Shown in pieces: positions 1-9,012 of a stretch of 64,000 bases of DNA (its first letter is position 1; each line of letters opens with the position of its first letter). A program made the translations under genes and the position numbers. The stretch lies in assembly GCF_042453785.1 (NCBI RefSeq), contig NC_091676.1, positions 1,433,501 through 1,497,500 on the forward strand. The letters run 5' to 3'. Source of the stretch: Malus domestica (lineage: Eukaryota; Streptophyta; Magnoliopsida; Rosales; Rosaceae). The notes beneath the pieces were generated by a model. It was not told the origin of the DNA, did no database searches, and worked only from the letters and a program-made list of their open reading frames with translations.

Positions 1-537
1 ATGCTGCATGTTTCACCACATCATTACAATCTCAGAGCATCAAAAGTTACAGCATAAAAACAGAAAATCTGGTGTCACAGTAGTTTCCCAATCGGGTGAC
101 GAACAAGGTAGCTAAAATTGCATTCCCGTGCGACCCGCCTCTTTAAATTGACGCATAAATGCAATGGTGTTTTTTGAACAGCAAATTCAAGCTGAAAAAT
201 TGATTGTGAAGTTCGAATTTATCGAGAAGTCTCAGATAATGAAAATTTTCTGGAGAAGCACTTCCGAATGCTTCTTCAGGAAGCACTTGAATAACAAAAA
301 TTTCAATGTTTATAATGGAAGCACTTGTAGTAGAAGCGCTCATGAGTAGGAGCGGTTCCTACAAAAGCAATCCCAAACGAGAAGATTTTTGGTCCCCATA
401 TGATCAATTACTCAAAACACTTGTACAATACAATCAGCATTGCAAGCATGCCATTGCCATTTGCCACTACAAACCCACAGCATCGAAACCCAGTAAGAAA
501 AAGCAAACCATAATATGATAAAGGCAAAAGATTTGAC
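1..537 (-). other. Probable first intron of the dynein-light-chain-like gene
   Basis: This stretch follows the splice donor of the exon at 538-801 on the minus strand. The rest of a dynein light chain (the KEFD...GPAWHC part) is not found here in any frame, so the next exon probably lies left of the window. Positions 230-350 hold a short dispersed-repeat-like segment with several copies of GAAGCACTT and AGAAGCGCT, the sort of sequence common in plant introns. No other gene is seen. Confidence 0.5.
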
Positions 538-801
538 CTTTTTAAGTGCGAGAGCGAGGCCTTTGCTGTCGAGCTTCCCGGGCATGGCGTCGAGGTGTTC
601 CCGCGCAGACCGAAAGGCGCGGTTTTGCAGAGTGATGGGCATGTCAGAGGCCCTGACTCGGACATTGAGGCTATCACGGTGATCTTGTTCCTCCACAGAT
701 TTCTTCTTCTGTATCAAACTGCTAAGGAACTTGCTCCGCCTCTCCAGCTCCAGCTCTGCTCTCTCCATTTCTCTCTTCGCCGATGATAATTTCACGCTCA
801 T
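538..801 (-). CDS. Dynein light chain (LC8-type) family, first coding exon, partial
   Basis: The exon encodes 88 residues. The C-terminal half (ASDMPITLQNRAF, then LDAMPGKLDSK, LALALKK) matches the start of the LC8/DYNLL domain of plant dynein light chains. In that family the next residues are KEFDSSYGPAWHC, which would be in the following exon. The N-terminal half is charged and probably helical (SAKREMERAELELERRSK), an extension seen in some plant members. The exon ends at a clean donor (AAG/GTCAAA, donor G at 537). The start was set at the ATG at 799-801 (MSVKLSS). The frame stays open upstream to an ATG at 906, but that part (MQSRSLFPLPS) looks like leader. Known role of the family: a small dimeric hub protein binding short linear motifs. 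Plants lack dynein heavy chains, so a motor role is unlikely. Only one exon is visible. Confidence 0.7.
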
Positions 802-1644
802 ATCAGTCAAAAAGTGCATTCCATGTGTTTGCGAGCAGTCCCCAAAGAAGAAAACGTTTAAAAAAAAAAGGAGAGAAGGAAGAGGGAACAGAGATCTCGA
901 TTGCAATGTAATTTGGGTTATGTATTTGCTGTTGTTTGTCTTTCGAGGTAGGTGTAGTGGTGGACTGAGGAGTCAGCTTTTCCGTACTCCGATTAGTAGA
1001 AAGCTGCCGACCAAAACAAACGGCATTGCCTAATGACAAATGAGAAATGTTAAGTCAGACTCTCTACAAATCCTCTGACAGATTATGGTTTAACGTTAAT
1101 ATCTGTACTAATATTATAAAATATCGTGTCAAAGACATGAGGTAACAGAGAGTTCATGAATAATTCACTTTGAAAAAGTCTCATTATCATTTCTCATGCC
1201 AAATAATCGTTTGTTTGAGGTCTTTGAAGTAAAATTGTCTACAAGGATAGATTTTTTAGGGTGTTGTGAACACGGTCAGGTCAATTGGTTGGAAACTTGA
1301 CAATAAAAAAATTTCAACCAATTATATTATTACAGTTGGTGTTATTAGATCGTATTCCGGCACATTGAAAATTTGCTCATAGACTTATATTTCAATTAAT
1401 TAAGTACGTTTACCATATGCTTCAATTTAGTATTTACAATGTGAACGTAATTACATTGACAAGAAGGAATGTATTCAGCATCCAAAATTGAATTTTCCAA
1501 TTACAAAACCATATGTTTCAATGATTAGAATAATCTAGTATTTCTAAAGCAGAAGTATTTTTCACTCCAATCGATAATGAAGGGCCTCAATTTTTTCAGC
1601 AAACCCACGATAATTGCGGGGAAAAGGAGGAAACCACGATTGGG
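802..1644. other. Intergenic, no gene; possible small MITE
   Basis: No coding signal is seen. Positions about 1040-1197 begin with ATGAGAAATG and end with CATTTCTCAT, which are inverted. This suggests a small MITE of about 155 bp. A loosely similar segment occurs at about 14165-14335. No target duplication could be confirmed. Confidence 0.3.
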
Positions 1645-1709
1645 TCAGTCAGTGTCAGTGGATCCACCACATGAATTTCTTTAGGTGTTGACGTGACTGA
1701 TATTGCAAA

Positions 1710-2848
1710 TGATTTTTATCAATTCCTGAGATTAATCAAATTCATCATTTTGATCTCTCACTTTCAAAATCAATCAATGTCAATTCTAACATTCACCACT
1801 GCACATCAATTTGGTTCTCCCGTTTAGATTTCATCAACTATTTCTATTAATTTGCATGGGGACCCACAAATCCAATAAAATGATAACACATGGATTACAC
1901 AAAATAAAGGTTTTTATCACAATTGGTCCCTGACATTCAATACCGCACATCAATTTAGTCCTTGAGTTTCAAAACTCAATAAATTTGGTCCTTGACTTTC
2001 ACTTCTGCACATCAATTTAGTCATTTCGTTAAAATTTCGTCAATATTTTTTGTTAGTGTGATAATATGGTCGCACTAGTCCAATCATATGGTTGGATTAA
2101 TTATAAAAAATATATATATATATTTTAAGATTTAAAACTAAAAGTATTATAAGAAATTAAAAACAAAAACTAAAAGAAAAAAAAAAGACGTCCTTGTCTT
2201 CATCTAGGTATGCTAAAAAAGAAAAAGAATGCTCCATGACCCCACTAAAGCTTTTGTCCTCCGTGAACTCACTTATCATTCTCTCTAGTTGGTTGTAATC
2301 TTATCAAATTTGAATTGAATTTGAATTCGATTTTATCGAATTTAGATTGAGTCTTATTTTCCAATTGGGATTGTGGGATGCGAGGGAAATGTCAATGCGA
2401 AATACTCGCCAATTGATTCACTCTAAAAAAAATTAGTTTCTTATAGTTAATCCACTTGGCGCCATATGATGGAACTAGTGGGACCGCATCAGCACACTAA
2501 CAAAAAAATATTGATGAAGTTTTAATTGAGGACTCTATTGATGTGAGATAGTGAAAGTCAAATACCAAATTTATTGATTTTTGAGACTCATGAACCATAA
2601 TAAGGAGTTTGATCAATGTCAGGAACCATTTGCGATAAAAACCCTTCTTTTGTATAATCCATGTGTCACAATTTTATTGGATTTGTGGATCCCACATACA
2701 AACTAACAAAATAATTGACGGAATCTAAACGGAATGACCAAATTGATGTGTGGTAGTGAATGTCAGGAACGACATTGATTGATTTTGAAGGTGAGAGACC
2801 AAAATGATGAGTTTGGTCAATCTCAGAGACTATTTGTGATAAAAACTC
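1710..2848. mobile_element. MULE-like foldback element, 1139 bp, 9-bp TSD
   Basis: The two halves are long inverted repeats. The left arm starts TGATTTTTATCA and the right arm ends GATAAAAACTC, and complementarity continues inward for about 400 bp per side (for example, 1855-1910 pairs with 2640-2700). It is flanked by the 9-bp direct repeat TATTGCAAA at 1701-1709 and 2849-2857. A 9-bp target duplication with long terminal inverted repeats is the hallmark of Mutator-like elements. The paralogous site in unit B (6225-6233, TATTGTAAA) is empty, which confirms the boundaries. No transposase is present, so it is non-autonomous. An inner element nested at about 1909-2643 cannot be excluded. Confidence 0.85.
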
Positions 2849-3123
2849 TATTGCAAAACATAAGAATGTATTTCTATTCTTTTGTTGGTCACGCGGCACC
2901 TGGAGTTTGAACTGGAAAAAAAAAAAAAAATAATAAAAATGACTTGAAAATTTTGAATTTTAATCAAAAAGATAAAAAAGTGTTGTAAGTGCATAGTACA
3001 AAGAGTGACTTTTTAGAATAAAAATATCTTTTTTCGATAAAGTAAACATTACCAGGAGTGTTTCGTTAAAACTCTCCAAAAAAAATTTGCAATCCCCCGT
3101 CTTATAACTTGCCCATGCCACCA

Positions 3124-3234
3124 AAATCGAACATATTCCTTTATTTTCAACAAATCGAACATATTCCTTTATTTTCAGCAAATCAAACATATTCCTTTAT
3201 TTTCAACAAATCGAACATATTCCTTCTTTATTTT
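3124..3234 (+). repeat. 28-bp tandem repeat, unit A copy
   Basis: About four imperfect copies of a 28-bp unit containing AATCGAACATATTCC followed by TTTATTTTCA. The same array occurs at the matching place in unit B (6338-6449), so it predates the duplication. It lies 3' of the PLAC8 gene and shows no coding sense. Confidence 0.8.
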
Positions 3235-3274
3235 CTGTTTTTTTGGTCTTCAATTTTGAATGTATTGTTATTTA

Positions 3275-4529
3275 GGGTTTTTATCACAAATGATCCCTGA
3301 AATTGAATAATCGCATCAAGATAGTCCTTGAAATTGAAAATTAATCAATGTAGTCCCTGAAAATGAATGTTGCAAATCAACATGGTCCTTCTATTACAAT
3401 TCCATTAAAATTTCTGTTATGTGCTTATGTGTAACATTCCACATTGCCCAGGAGAGTGGATCCCGTAAGTTTTATATGTATATTTTCATCTCTACCTAGC
3501 ACGAGACCTTTTGAGAGCTCATTGGCTTGAAGTTCCATCGGAACTCCAAAGTTAAGCGAGTTTGGGCTAGAGCAATCATAGGATGGGTGATTCCCTGGGA
3601 AGTTGCTCGTGAGTTCCTAGAAACAAAACCGTGAGGGCGTGGTCAAGATCCAAAGCGGACAATATCGTACTACGACGGAGTCGGATGGGGGAAATGGTGG
3701 AGCCCGGGTCGGGATGTGACAATTTGGTATCAGAGTCAATCCATAGCCGGAAGTGTGCCGACGAGAACGTCGGACCCTTAAGGGAGGTGAATTGTAACAT
3801 CCCACATCGCCCACGGGAGTGGATCCTGTAAGCTTTATATGTATATTTTCATCTCTATCTAGCAAGGCCTTTTGGGAGCTCACTGACTTCGAGTTCCATC
3901 GGAACTCCGAAGTTAAGCGAGTTTGGGCTAGGTCAATCTCAGGATGGGTCCCCCCCTGAGAAGTTGCTCGTGAGTTCCCAGAAACAAAACCGTGAAGACG
4001 TGGTCAGGGCCTAAAGCGGATAATGACGTGGTCGGGGCCTAAAGCGGATAATATCGTGTTACGGCGGAGTCGGGCCTGGTAAGTGGTGGAGCCCAGGTCA
4101 GGATGTGACATTATGTGTCATATAAATGGATCCCACAAATCTAATTCGACTGGGTTTCTATCGTGGTATATTATGTTTAAATGGATCGAGTGCCAAAAAT
4201 GGAGCCATGGTGGGCAGGGCTGCCATGGTAGCCAAGCTGCTCGACGAAGATGACGAGAGAATTTTTTATTTTATTTTTTTCAAAATTTTATAGTAATATT
4301 TAATTAGACCTGTGAGACCTACTTATATGACACATAAGCACATAGCAGAAATTTAAACAGAATTTTAAAGCAATTGTAACGAGATGACCACATTGATTTG
4401 CGACATCAATTTTCAAGGACCACATTGATTGATTTTCAATTTCAGAGACCAACTTGATGGGATTGGTCAATTTCAGGGACCAGCTTGATGGGATTGGTCA
4501 ATTTCAAGGACCATTTATGATAAAAACCA
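3275..4529. mobile_element. MULE-like foldback element with nested Cassandra
   Basis: Terminal inverted repeats begin GGGTTTTTATCAC on the left and end GATAAAAACCA on the right. The sequence inside continues as inverted repeats (tracts such as GGTCCTT and AAGGACCA). Flanks are the near-perfect 9-bp direct repeat TGTTATTTA (3266-3274) and TATTATTTA (4530-4538). Unit B has the empty site TATTATTTA at 6482-6490. Without the Cassandra (3430-4110 plus a 5-bp TSD) the element is about 570 bp. It is related by sequence to the 1710-2848 element and has no transposase. Confidence 0.8.
3430..4110 (+). mobile_element. Cassandra TRIM retrotransposon, 5S-like LTRs
   Basis: Two LTRs (3430-3721 and 3793-4110) start TGTAACAT and end GATGTGACA. 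Between them are a primer-binding site TTGGTATCAGAG matching the initiator-Met tRNA 3' end (about 3724-3735), a very short non-coding interior, and a purine tract (AAGGGAGGTGA). The 5-bp target repeat TTATG is at 3425-3429 and 4111-4115. Each LTR holds a 5S-rRNA-like stretch (AACTCCGAAGTTAAGCGAG, then GGATGGGTGA), the defining trait of the Cassandra TRIM family. The interior codes for nothing, as expected. The two LTRs are visibly diverged, so this is an old copy, but younger than the MULE it entered. Confidence 0.9.
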
Positions 4530-4733
4530 TATTATTTATTTGTATCATTATACATGACGCTCATATTACAACCGTTATTCATATTTCATACATTGTACAT
4601 ACCCATGTATAAAAGCATGACAACAAACTTAAGTACACATTAAATACAGTATATAAGTTATAGTGTCGAAAACTCTACTATGTTCTAAAAATACACTGAG
4701 ATAATCGTAGTGAACCACAGTCTACATGGTGTT

Positions 4734-6134
4734 TCATTTATCTCGCCTCATGCCTTTCTCCACCACCGGACTCATTCCAACTTCCCTTTCCTTCATGTTT
4801 CCATTCCATCCTAATTGTTTTATTATTCAACATTAATCCAACCAAGTCAATGCAAAGAGAACAAAAAAAAAAAAAAAAAAAAAAAACCTAAAATATAGAA
4901 CTCTCAACTCCATCTAACCTTTATTTAATTAGGAAGGTCAGTCAGTTTGTGGCCAACACAAAATATTAACAAATTTGCTTCTAGAGGGTCTCAGCCACCC
5001 AATTGAAAAGACCTTTCTTCTTTGTAATATCGTTTCCTTTAAAATATATATAAATCTTAAACAAACATGAACAGACGTACTAATTAATTATGATTAGTAA
5101 AACCTAACCTAACTCAGGAAGTAAGGAAGACATAGGTACTAATTTATGATTAAGGAGATCCAGTTTTATATATTAATGTGGGGAGTTTATTGAAACCTTT
5201 GAATTCAGAATATGATAAAGTAGCTAATGGGCGGATAACTACTCTTTTGATGGGTCTCGTAGTGGTTCTATTCGCAATATTTCTATCTATTATTTTAGAG
5301 ATTTATAATTCTTTCATTTTACTGGTGTAACTGGTTGTATATCCTCATATTAATTAGTATTAATCATGTCACGCGACACCGATTGATCGCATCTTTGAAT
5401 TTAAAGGAAGAACTAGAAATAGAGAAGTAATTACCAAGTTTCATGTCGAAACCGCGAGACTTGAGCTCGCGGTACTCTTGGCACAAGGCGCAGCCCTCAC
5501 AGAAGCAATGAACCAAGCAGTCACCACAAGGGCTCTCTTCCAGGCTGTATTGCTGTCTCATTTTGGAGCGGTAGACGCATGAATAGATACATGGAAAAGC
5601 CGTCACAAAAGCAATCAGTGTGTACAGCGCTCCACTTGCGCCACAAGCTGCATATAATTTAGTTAATTAATTACTTAACCCTCATTAATCGGTTACTAAT
5701 ACACCCCAATCCCATTTAAAAGGAAGGAAAAGGAAAGGAAGAAGATTAATTAGTTAGTTACATGTAGAACCCTTATCGACAATCTCTGCAATTTTGCCAA
5801 AAGTGATGCATGGACACCAAAGTGTTATGCAACCTGCATGTAGACATACACAATAACATGAATAATTAATTCAAAAGTAGAGAAAATGATCAATACATGA
5901 TCCAAATTAATCCCCACTATAAACAACCTTATCAAAATAATTACAAATCATTTACGCTATAAGAAAATCTGACAATAGTGAGAATAATATGTATAATATA
6001 TATATATATATATATAAATATATCTATATATATCCCATTTTTATACAGTTTTTTGGATCGGAGCAGCAGTCGAAGAGCCCGGTGGACCAAGGAACGAGGT
6101 CGCGATGGCGACTGTGGCCACTTTGGGAGCTCAT
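4734..6134 (-). CDS. PLAC8/plant-cadmium-resistance-like gene, copy A, 5'-truncated by duplication
   Basis: Exons: 6047-6134 (partial exon 1), 5762-5833, 5435-5647, 4734-4810, all with GT-AG borders. The reading frame is open through all four. Read from the internal ATG at 6132-6134 (MSSQSGHS) it gives 149 residues, ending RRDK. The family motif CCITLWCPC and the Cys-rich stretch [16 protein letters not shown] are intact. The native start, first 45 or so residues and promoter are missing, because the tandem-duplication junction at 6163 lies within exon 1. Exon 1 also has an in-frame 27-bp loss relative to copy B in the Pro-rich part. The family contains functional proteins of about 150 aa, so the short form could work if transcribed. 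Its upstream DNA is now the 3' flank of the duplicated unit. It is best treated as a likely pseudogene with an intact frame. Confidence 0.65.
5174..5326 (+). pseudogene. psbH: Nuclear plastid insert: psbH fragment, copy A
   Basis: Encodes a recognisable part of photosystem II protein H ([14 protein letters not shown], then [11 protein letters not shown]) on the strand opposite the host gene, inside intron 3 of PLAC8 copy A. The 5' half seen in copy B is missing, apparently through a deletion of about 150 bp between two short AATTA/ATATTA stretches. It is non-functional and in non-plastid flanks. Its presence at the same intron position in both units shows it entered before the duplication. 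Confidence 0.85.
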
Positions 6135-6337
6135 GTCTTCGTGAGAAGTAGTAAAATAAGGTTCAGTCAGTGTCAGTGTATCCACCTGAATTTCGTCAGG
6201 TTTTTCTAATGTTGACTTGACTGATATTGTAAAACGTAAGAACGTATTTCTATTTTTTTATTAGTCACGCGGCACCCGGAGGTGAACTGGGAAAAAAAAA
6301 ATTGCAATCCCCCGTCTTATAACTTGGCCATGCCGCC

Positions 6338-6449
6338 AAAATCGAACATATTCCCTTATTTTCAGCAAATCGAACATATTCCTTTATTTTTAGCAAGTCG
6401 AACGTATTCCTTTCTTATCAACAAATTGAACATATTCTTCTTTATTTTC
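6338..6449 (+). repeat. 28-bp tandem repeat, unit B copy
   Basis: About four copies of the same AATCGAACATATTCC-bearing unit as at 3124-3234, at the equivalent position of duplication unit B. No gene is seen in the surrounding 6240-6670 stretch. Confidence 0.75.
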
Positions 6450-6672
6450 TGTTTGTTTTTTGTCTTCAAATTTAAATGTATTATTATTTATTTGTATCAT
6501 TATTACAACAATTATTCAATATTTCATACACTGTACATGCCCGTGTATGAAATCATGACAACAAATTTAGAGTAAACATTTAATACAATATACAAATTAT
6601 AGTGTCGAAAACTCTACTATGTTCAAAAAATGCACCGAGATCTTCGTAGTGAACGATAGTCTACGTGGTGTT

Positions 6673-8362
6673 TCATTTATCTCGACTCATGCCTTCCTCC
6701 ACCACCGGAGCCACCGGAGTCATTCCAACTTCACGGTTCCTTTCCTCGATGTTTCCATGCCATCCTAATTGTTTTATTATTCAACATTAATCCAACCAAG
6801 TCAATGCAAAGAGAACAAACAAACATTAACCTAAAATATAGAACTCCATCTAACATTTATTTAATTAGGAAGGTCAGTCAGTTTGTGGCCAACACAAAAT
6901 ATTATCAAATTTGCTTCTAGAGGGTCTAAGCCACCCTATTTGAAAAGACCTTCCTTCTTTGTAATATCGTTTCCTTAAAAATATGTATAAATCTTAAACA
7001 AACATGAACAGATGTACTAATTAATTATGATTAGTAAAACTTAACCTAACTCAGGAAGTAAGGAAGACATAGGTACTAATTTATGATTAAAAGAAATAAG
7101 GAGATCCAATTTTATATATTAGTATTAATCATATCCAGACAGTAAGACCTATAATAGGGTCAGAAATTCTTGGGCATACAAAGTCAACAGATCTTGTTGA
7201 ATATAAAATATATTATGGCTACACAAACCGTTGAAGGTAGTTCTAGATCTGGCCGTCCAAGACAAATTAATGCGGGGAGTTTATTGAAACCATTGAATTC
7301 AGAATATGATAAAGTAGCTCCTGGGTGGGTAACTACTCTTTTGATGGGTCTCGCAATGACTTTATTCACGATATTCCTATCTATTATTTTAGAGATTTAT
7401 AATTCTTTCACTTTACTGGTGTAACTGAATGTGTATCCTCATATTAATTAGTATTAACCTTGTCATGCGGCACATTGCTTAATTGCAACTTTGAATTGAA
7501 AAGAAGAACTAGAAATGGAGAAGTAATTACCAAGTTTCATGTCGAAACCGCGAAACTTGAGCTCGCGGTACTCTTGGCACAAGGCGCAGCCCTCACAGAA
7601 GCAATGAACCAAGCAGTCACCACAAGGGCTCTCTTCCAGGCTGTATTGCTGTCTCATTTTGGAGCGGTAGAAGCATGAATAGATACATGGAAAAGCCGTC
7701 ACACAAGCAATCAGTGTGTAAAGCGCTCCACTTGCGCCACAAGCTGCATATAATTAAGTTAATTAATTACTTAACCCTCATTAATCGGTTACTAATACAA
7801 CCTAATCCCATTTAAATGGAAGGAAAAGGAAAGGAAGAAGCTTAATTAGCTAATTACGTATAGAACCCTTATCGACAATCTCTGCAATTTGGCCAAAAGT
7901 GATACATGGACACCAAAATGTTATGCAACCTGCATGTAGACATACACAATAACATGAACCATTAATTAGAGTAAATGATCAATACATGATCCAAATTAAT
8001 CCCCAATATAAACAACTTTAACAAATTAATTACAAATCATTTACGTTATAAGACAATCTGACATTAGTGAGAATAATATATATATATATGCCGTATTTTT
8101 ATATATACGTACAGTTTTTTGGACCGGAGAAACAGTCGAAGAGGCCGGTGGACCAAGGAACGAGGGCGCGAGGGCCGAGATGGGGAGGTGGGTAGGTCAT
8201 GTGGCTGTGGCCACTTTGGGAGCTCATGTCTTCGTGAGAAGTAGTGAAATAAGGTTCAGTACCGGAGCTGACCGGGATACCGGTGGCCGGTGCATCGACA
8301 TGTTGGTGGAGGTGGTCGGAGGAGGAGTACTTCTCGTATCCATTTGCGTTTGACGAGTACAT
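6673..8362 (-). CDS. PLAC8 / plant cadmium resistance-like (cell-number-regulator type) protein
   Basis: Four exons on the minus strand: 8113-8362, 7858-7929, 7531-7743, 6673-6764. All borders are GT-AG and the phases join without a break to 208 codons plus TGA. The N-terminal 60 residues are Ser/His/Pro-rich ([26 protein letters not shown]). The PLAC8 domain follows, with [11 protein letters not shown], the CCxxxxCPC motif at residues 84-92 (CCITFWCPC), [14 protein letters not shown], a hydrophobic segment [19 protein letters not shown], and a Cys-rich tail [16 protein letters not shown]. Family knowledge: small plasma-membrane proteins linked to heavy-metal efflux and calcium entry (PCR), or to organ-size control (FW2.2/CNR). 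Sequence alone does not choose between these. Where copy A and related proteins have Thr-Ser at the exon 2/3 junction, this copy has Ile-Pro. Intron 3 (6765-7530) carries a plastid psbH insert in antisense. Confidence 0.85.
7138..7421 (+). pseudogene. psbH: Nuclear plastid insert: psbH and upstream spacer, copy B
   Basis: From the ATG at 7215 the frame reads [13 protein letters not shown] and continues through [16 protein letters not shown] and [11 protein letters not shown], clearly photosystem II protein H. It then leaves plastid similarity where the native C-terminus (LDGISMN) should begin. About 75 bp of AT-rich sequence before the ATG is probably plastid spacer. Substitutions such as Gly-to-Asp in NSEYDK and Gly-to-Val in GWVTT, plus a scrambled RPRQINAG region, show it is not under plastid constraint. 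It lies inside intron 3 of the PLAC8 gene in antisense. The near-repeat TTAGTATTAA occurs on both sides (about 7119-7128 and 7447-7456). Confidence 0.9.
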
Positions 8363-8442
8363 GATGGTTGAAGATTGGTGGGGAACAATCAGCGATGAGG
8401 AGGTTGAGATAATATGATCTCAGTTCAGACAGAGAGAGAGGA

Positions 8443-8450
8443 CTTATAGA
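8443..8450 (-). promoter_or_regulatory. Putative TATA box of PLAC8 gene (copy B)
   Basis: TCTATAAG on the minus strand, about 81 bp before the ATG at 8362, followed by a CT-rich leader. This position is typical of a plant core promoter. It lies outside the duplicated unit, so copy A has no equivalent. Confidence 0.45.
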
Positions 8451-9012
8451 ACTTCGGCTTATTGACTTCCTAGTCTCCTTTGTCTGCGGCTGCGTCATGC
8501 GTGTCTTCCTGTGTGCTTCCTTGCTTACAAATCTGGGCCGGAATTTTTGAAGGCCCAGGGTAAAGCCTGTGAAAAATATCTATTTTATATAAAACAATTT
8601 TTAATTCCGAATAAATCTCGGAGTGATTTTTGAACCTCTATTTCACGTTTTACACTTTTTTTCTTTTTTAATTTATTCAATCGAATGACTAAAAAAGATA
8701 GGTATACAAGTATCACAATGTGCGGAGTAACCACGAGAAAGAAACGATTTGTGTAAAGCAAGACTCTAAAAAGTTCGGATACATGAGTTAGATGAGTCGT
8801 TGATTCGGATAAATGAGTTAGAGAATTCGTTGTTGTTACATTCAAAAGTAATCAAAAAGCCGTTTGCTTGCATTACCAGTGGTTTCTTCATCAATTTGGG
8901 ATTTGGGTACAATTGGAATATTCCAGAATAATTGGGGGGTAGGGTACGTGCATGGGTGACCTTAGCTTAGCGCACCACTACACTTCTCTCAATTTACATT
9001 TGGGTACTGAAA
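8451..9012. other. Intergenic between PLAC8 gene and endoglucanase 3' end
   Basis: This is the upstream region of the PLAC8 gene and the 3' flank of the GH9 gene; both are transcribed leftwards. No further gene, RNA or clear repeat is seen. Confidence 0.4.

Larger units (their letters stand above)
1645..6162. repeat. Tandem segmental duplication, left unit (A)
   Basis: This unit is a direct repeat of 6163-8260. Without its two later MULE insertions (and the Cassandra nested in one) it would be about 2.1 kb, like unit B. Shared landmarks in the same order are: the segment starting TCAGTCAGTGTCAGTG, a GCGGCACC-rich stretch, the 28-bp tandem repeat, PLAC8-gene exon 4, intron 3 with the psbH fragment, and exons 3, 2 and part of 1. 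The right end lies inside exon 1 of the PLAC8 gene. The junction at 6163-6167 shares the 5-bp microhomology TCAGT with both parental ends (1645-1649 and 8256-8260). Confidence 0.85.
6163..8260. repeat. Tandem segmental duplication, right unit (B)
   Basis: This is the second copy of the roughly 2.1-kb unit. It lacks both MULE insertions of unit A, so it keeps the pre-insertion sites at 6225-6233 and 6482-6490. It carries all four PLAC8-gene exons except the N-terminal part of exon 1, which continues to the right of the unit and exists once in the window. It also keeps a longer psbH insert than unit A. Confidence 0.85.

Noticed and set aside
3430-4110. 5S-rRNA-like sequence as a real 5S gene
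   Set aside because: It lies in paired LTRs with a target repeat and primer-binding site, as in Cassandra. The 5S similarity covers only part of the LTR.
7138-7421. psbH frame as a sign that the window is plastid DNA or that psbH is a working gene here
   Set aside because: It is flanked by nuclear intron sequence, lacks the native C-terminus, has altered conserved residues and is duplicated with its host gene.
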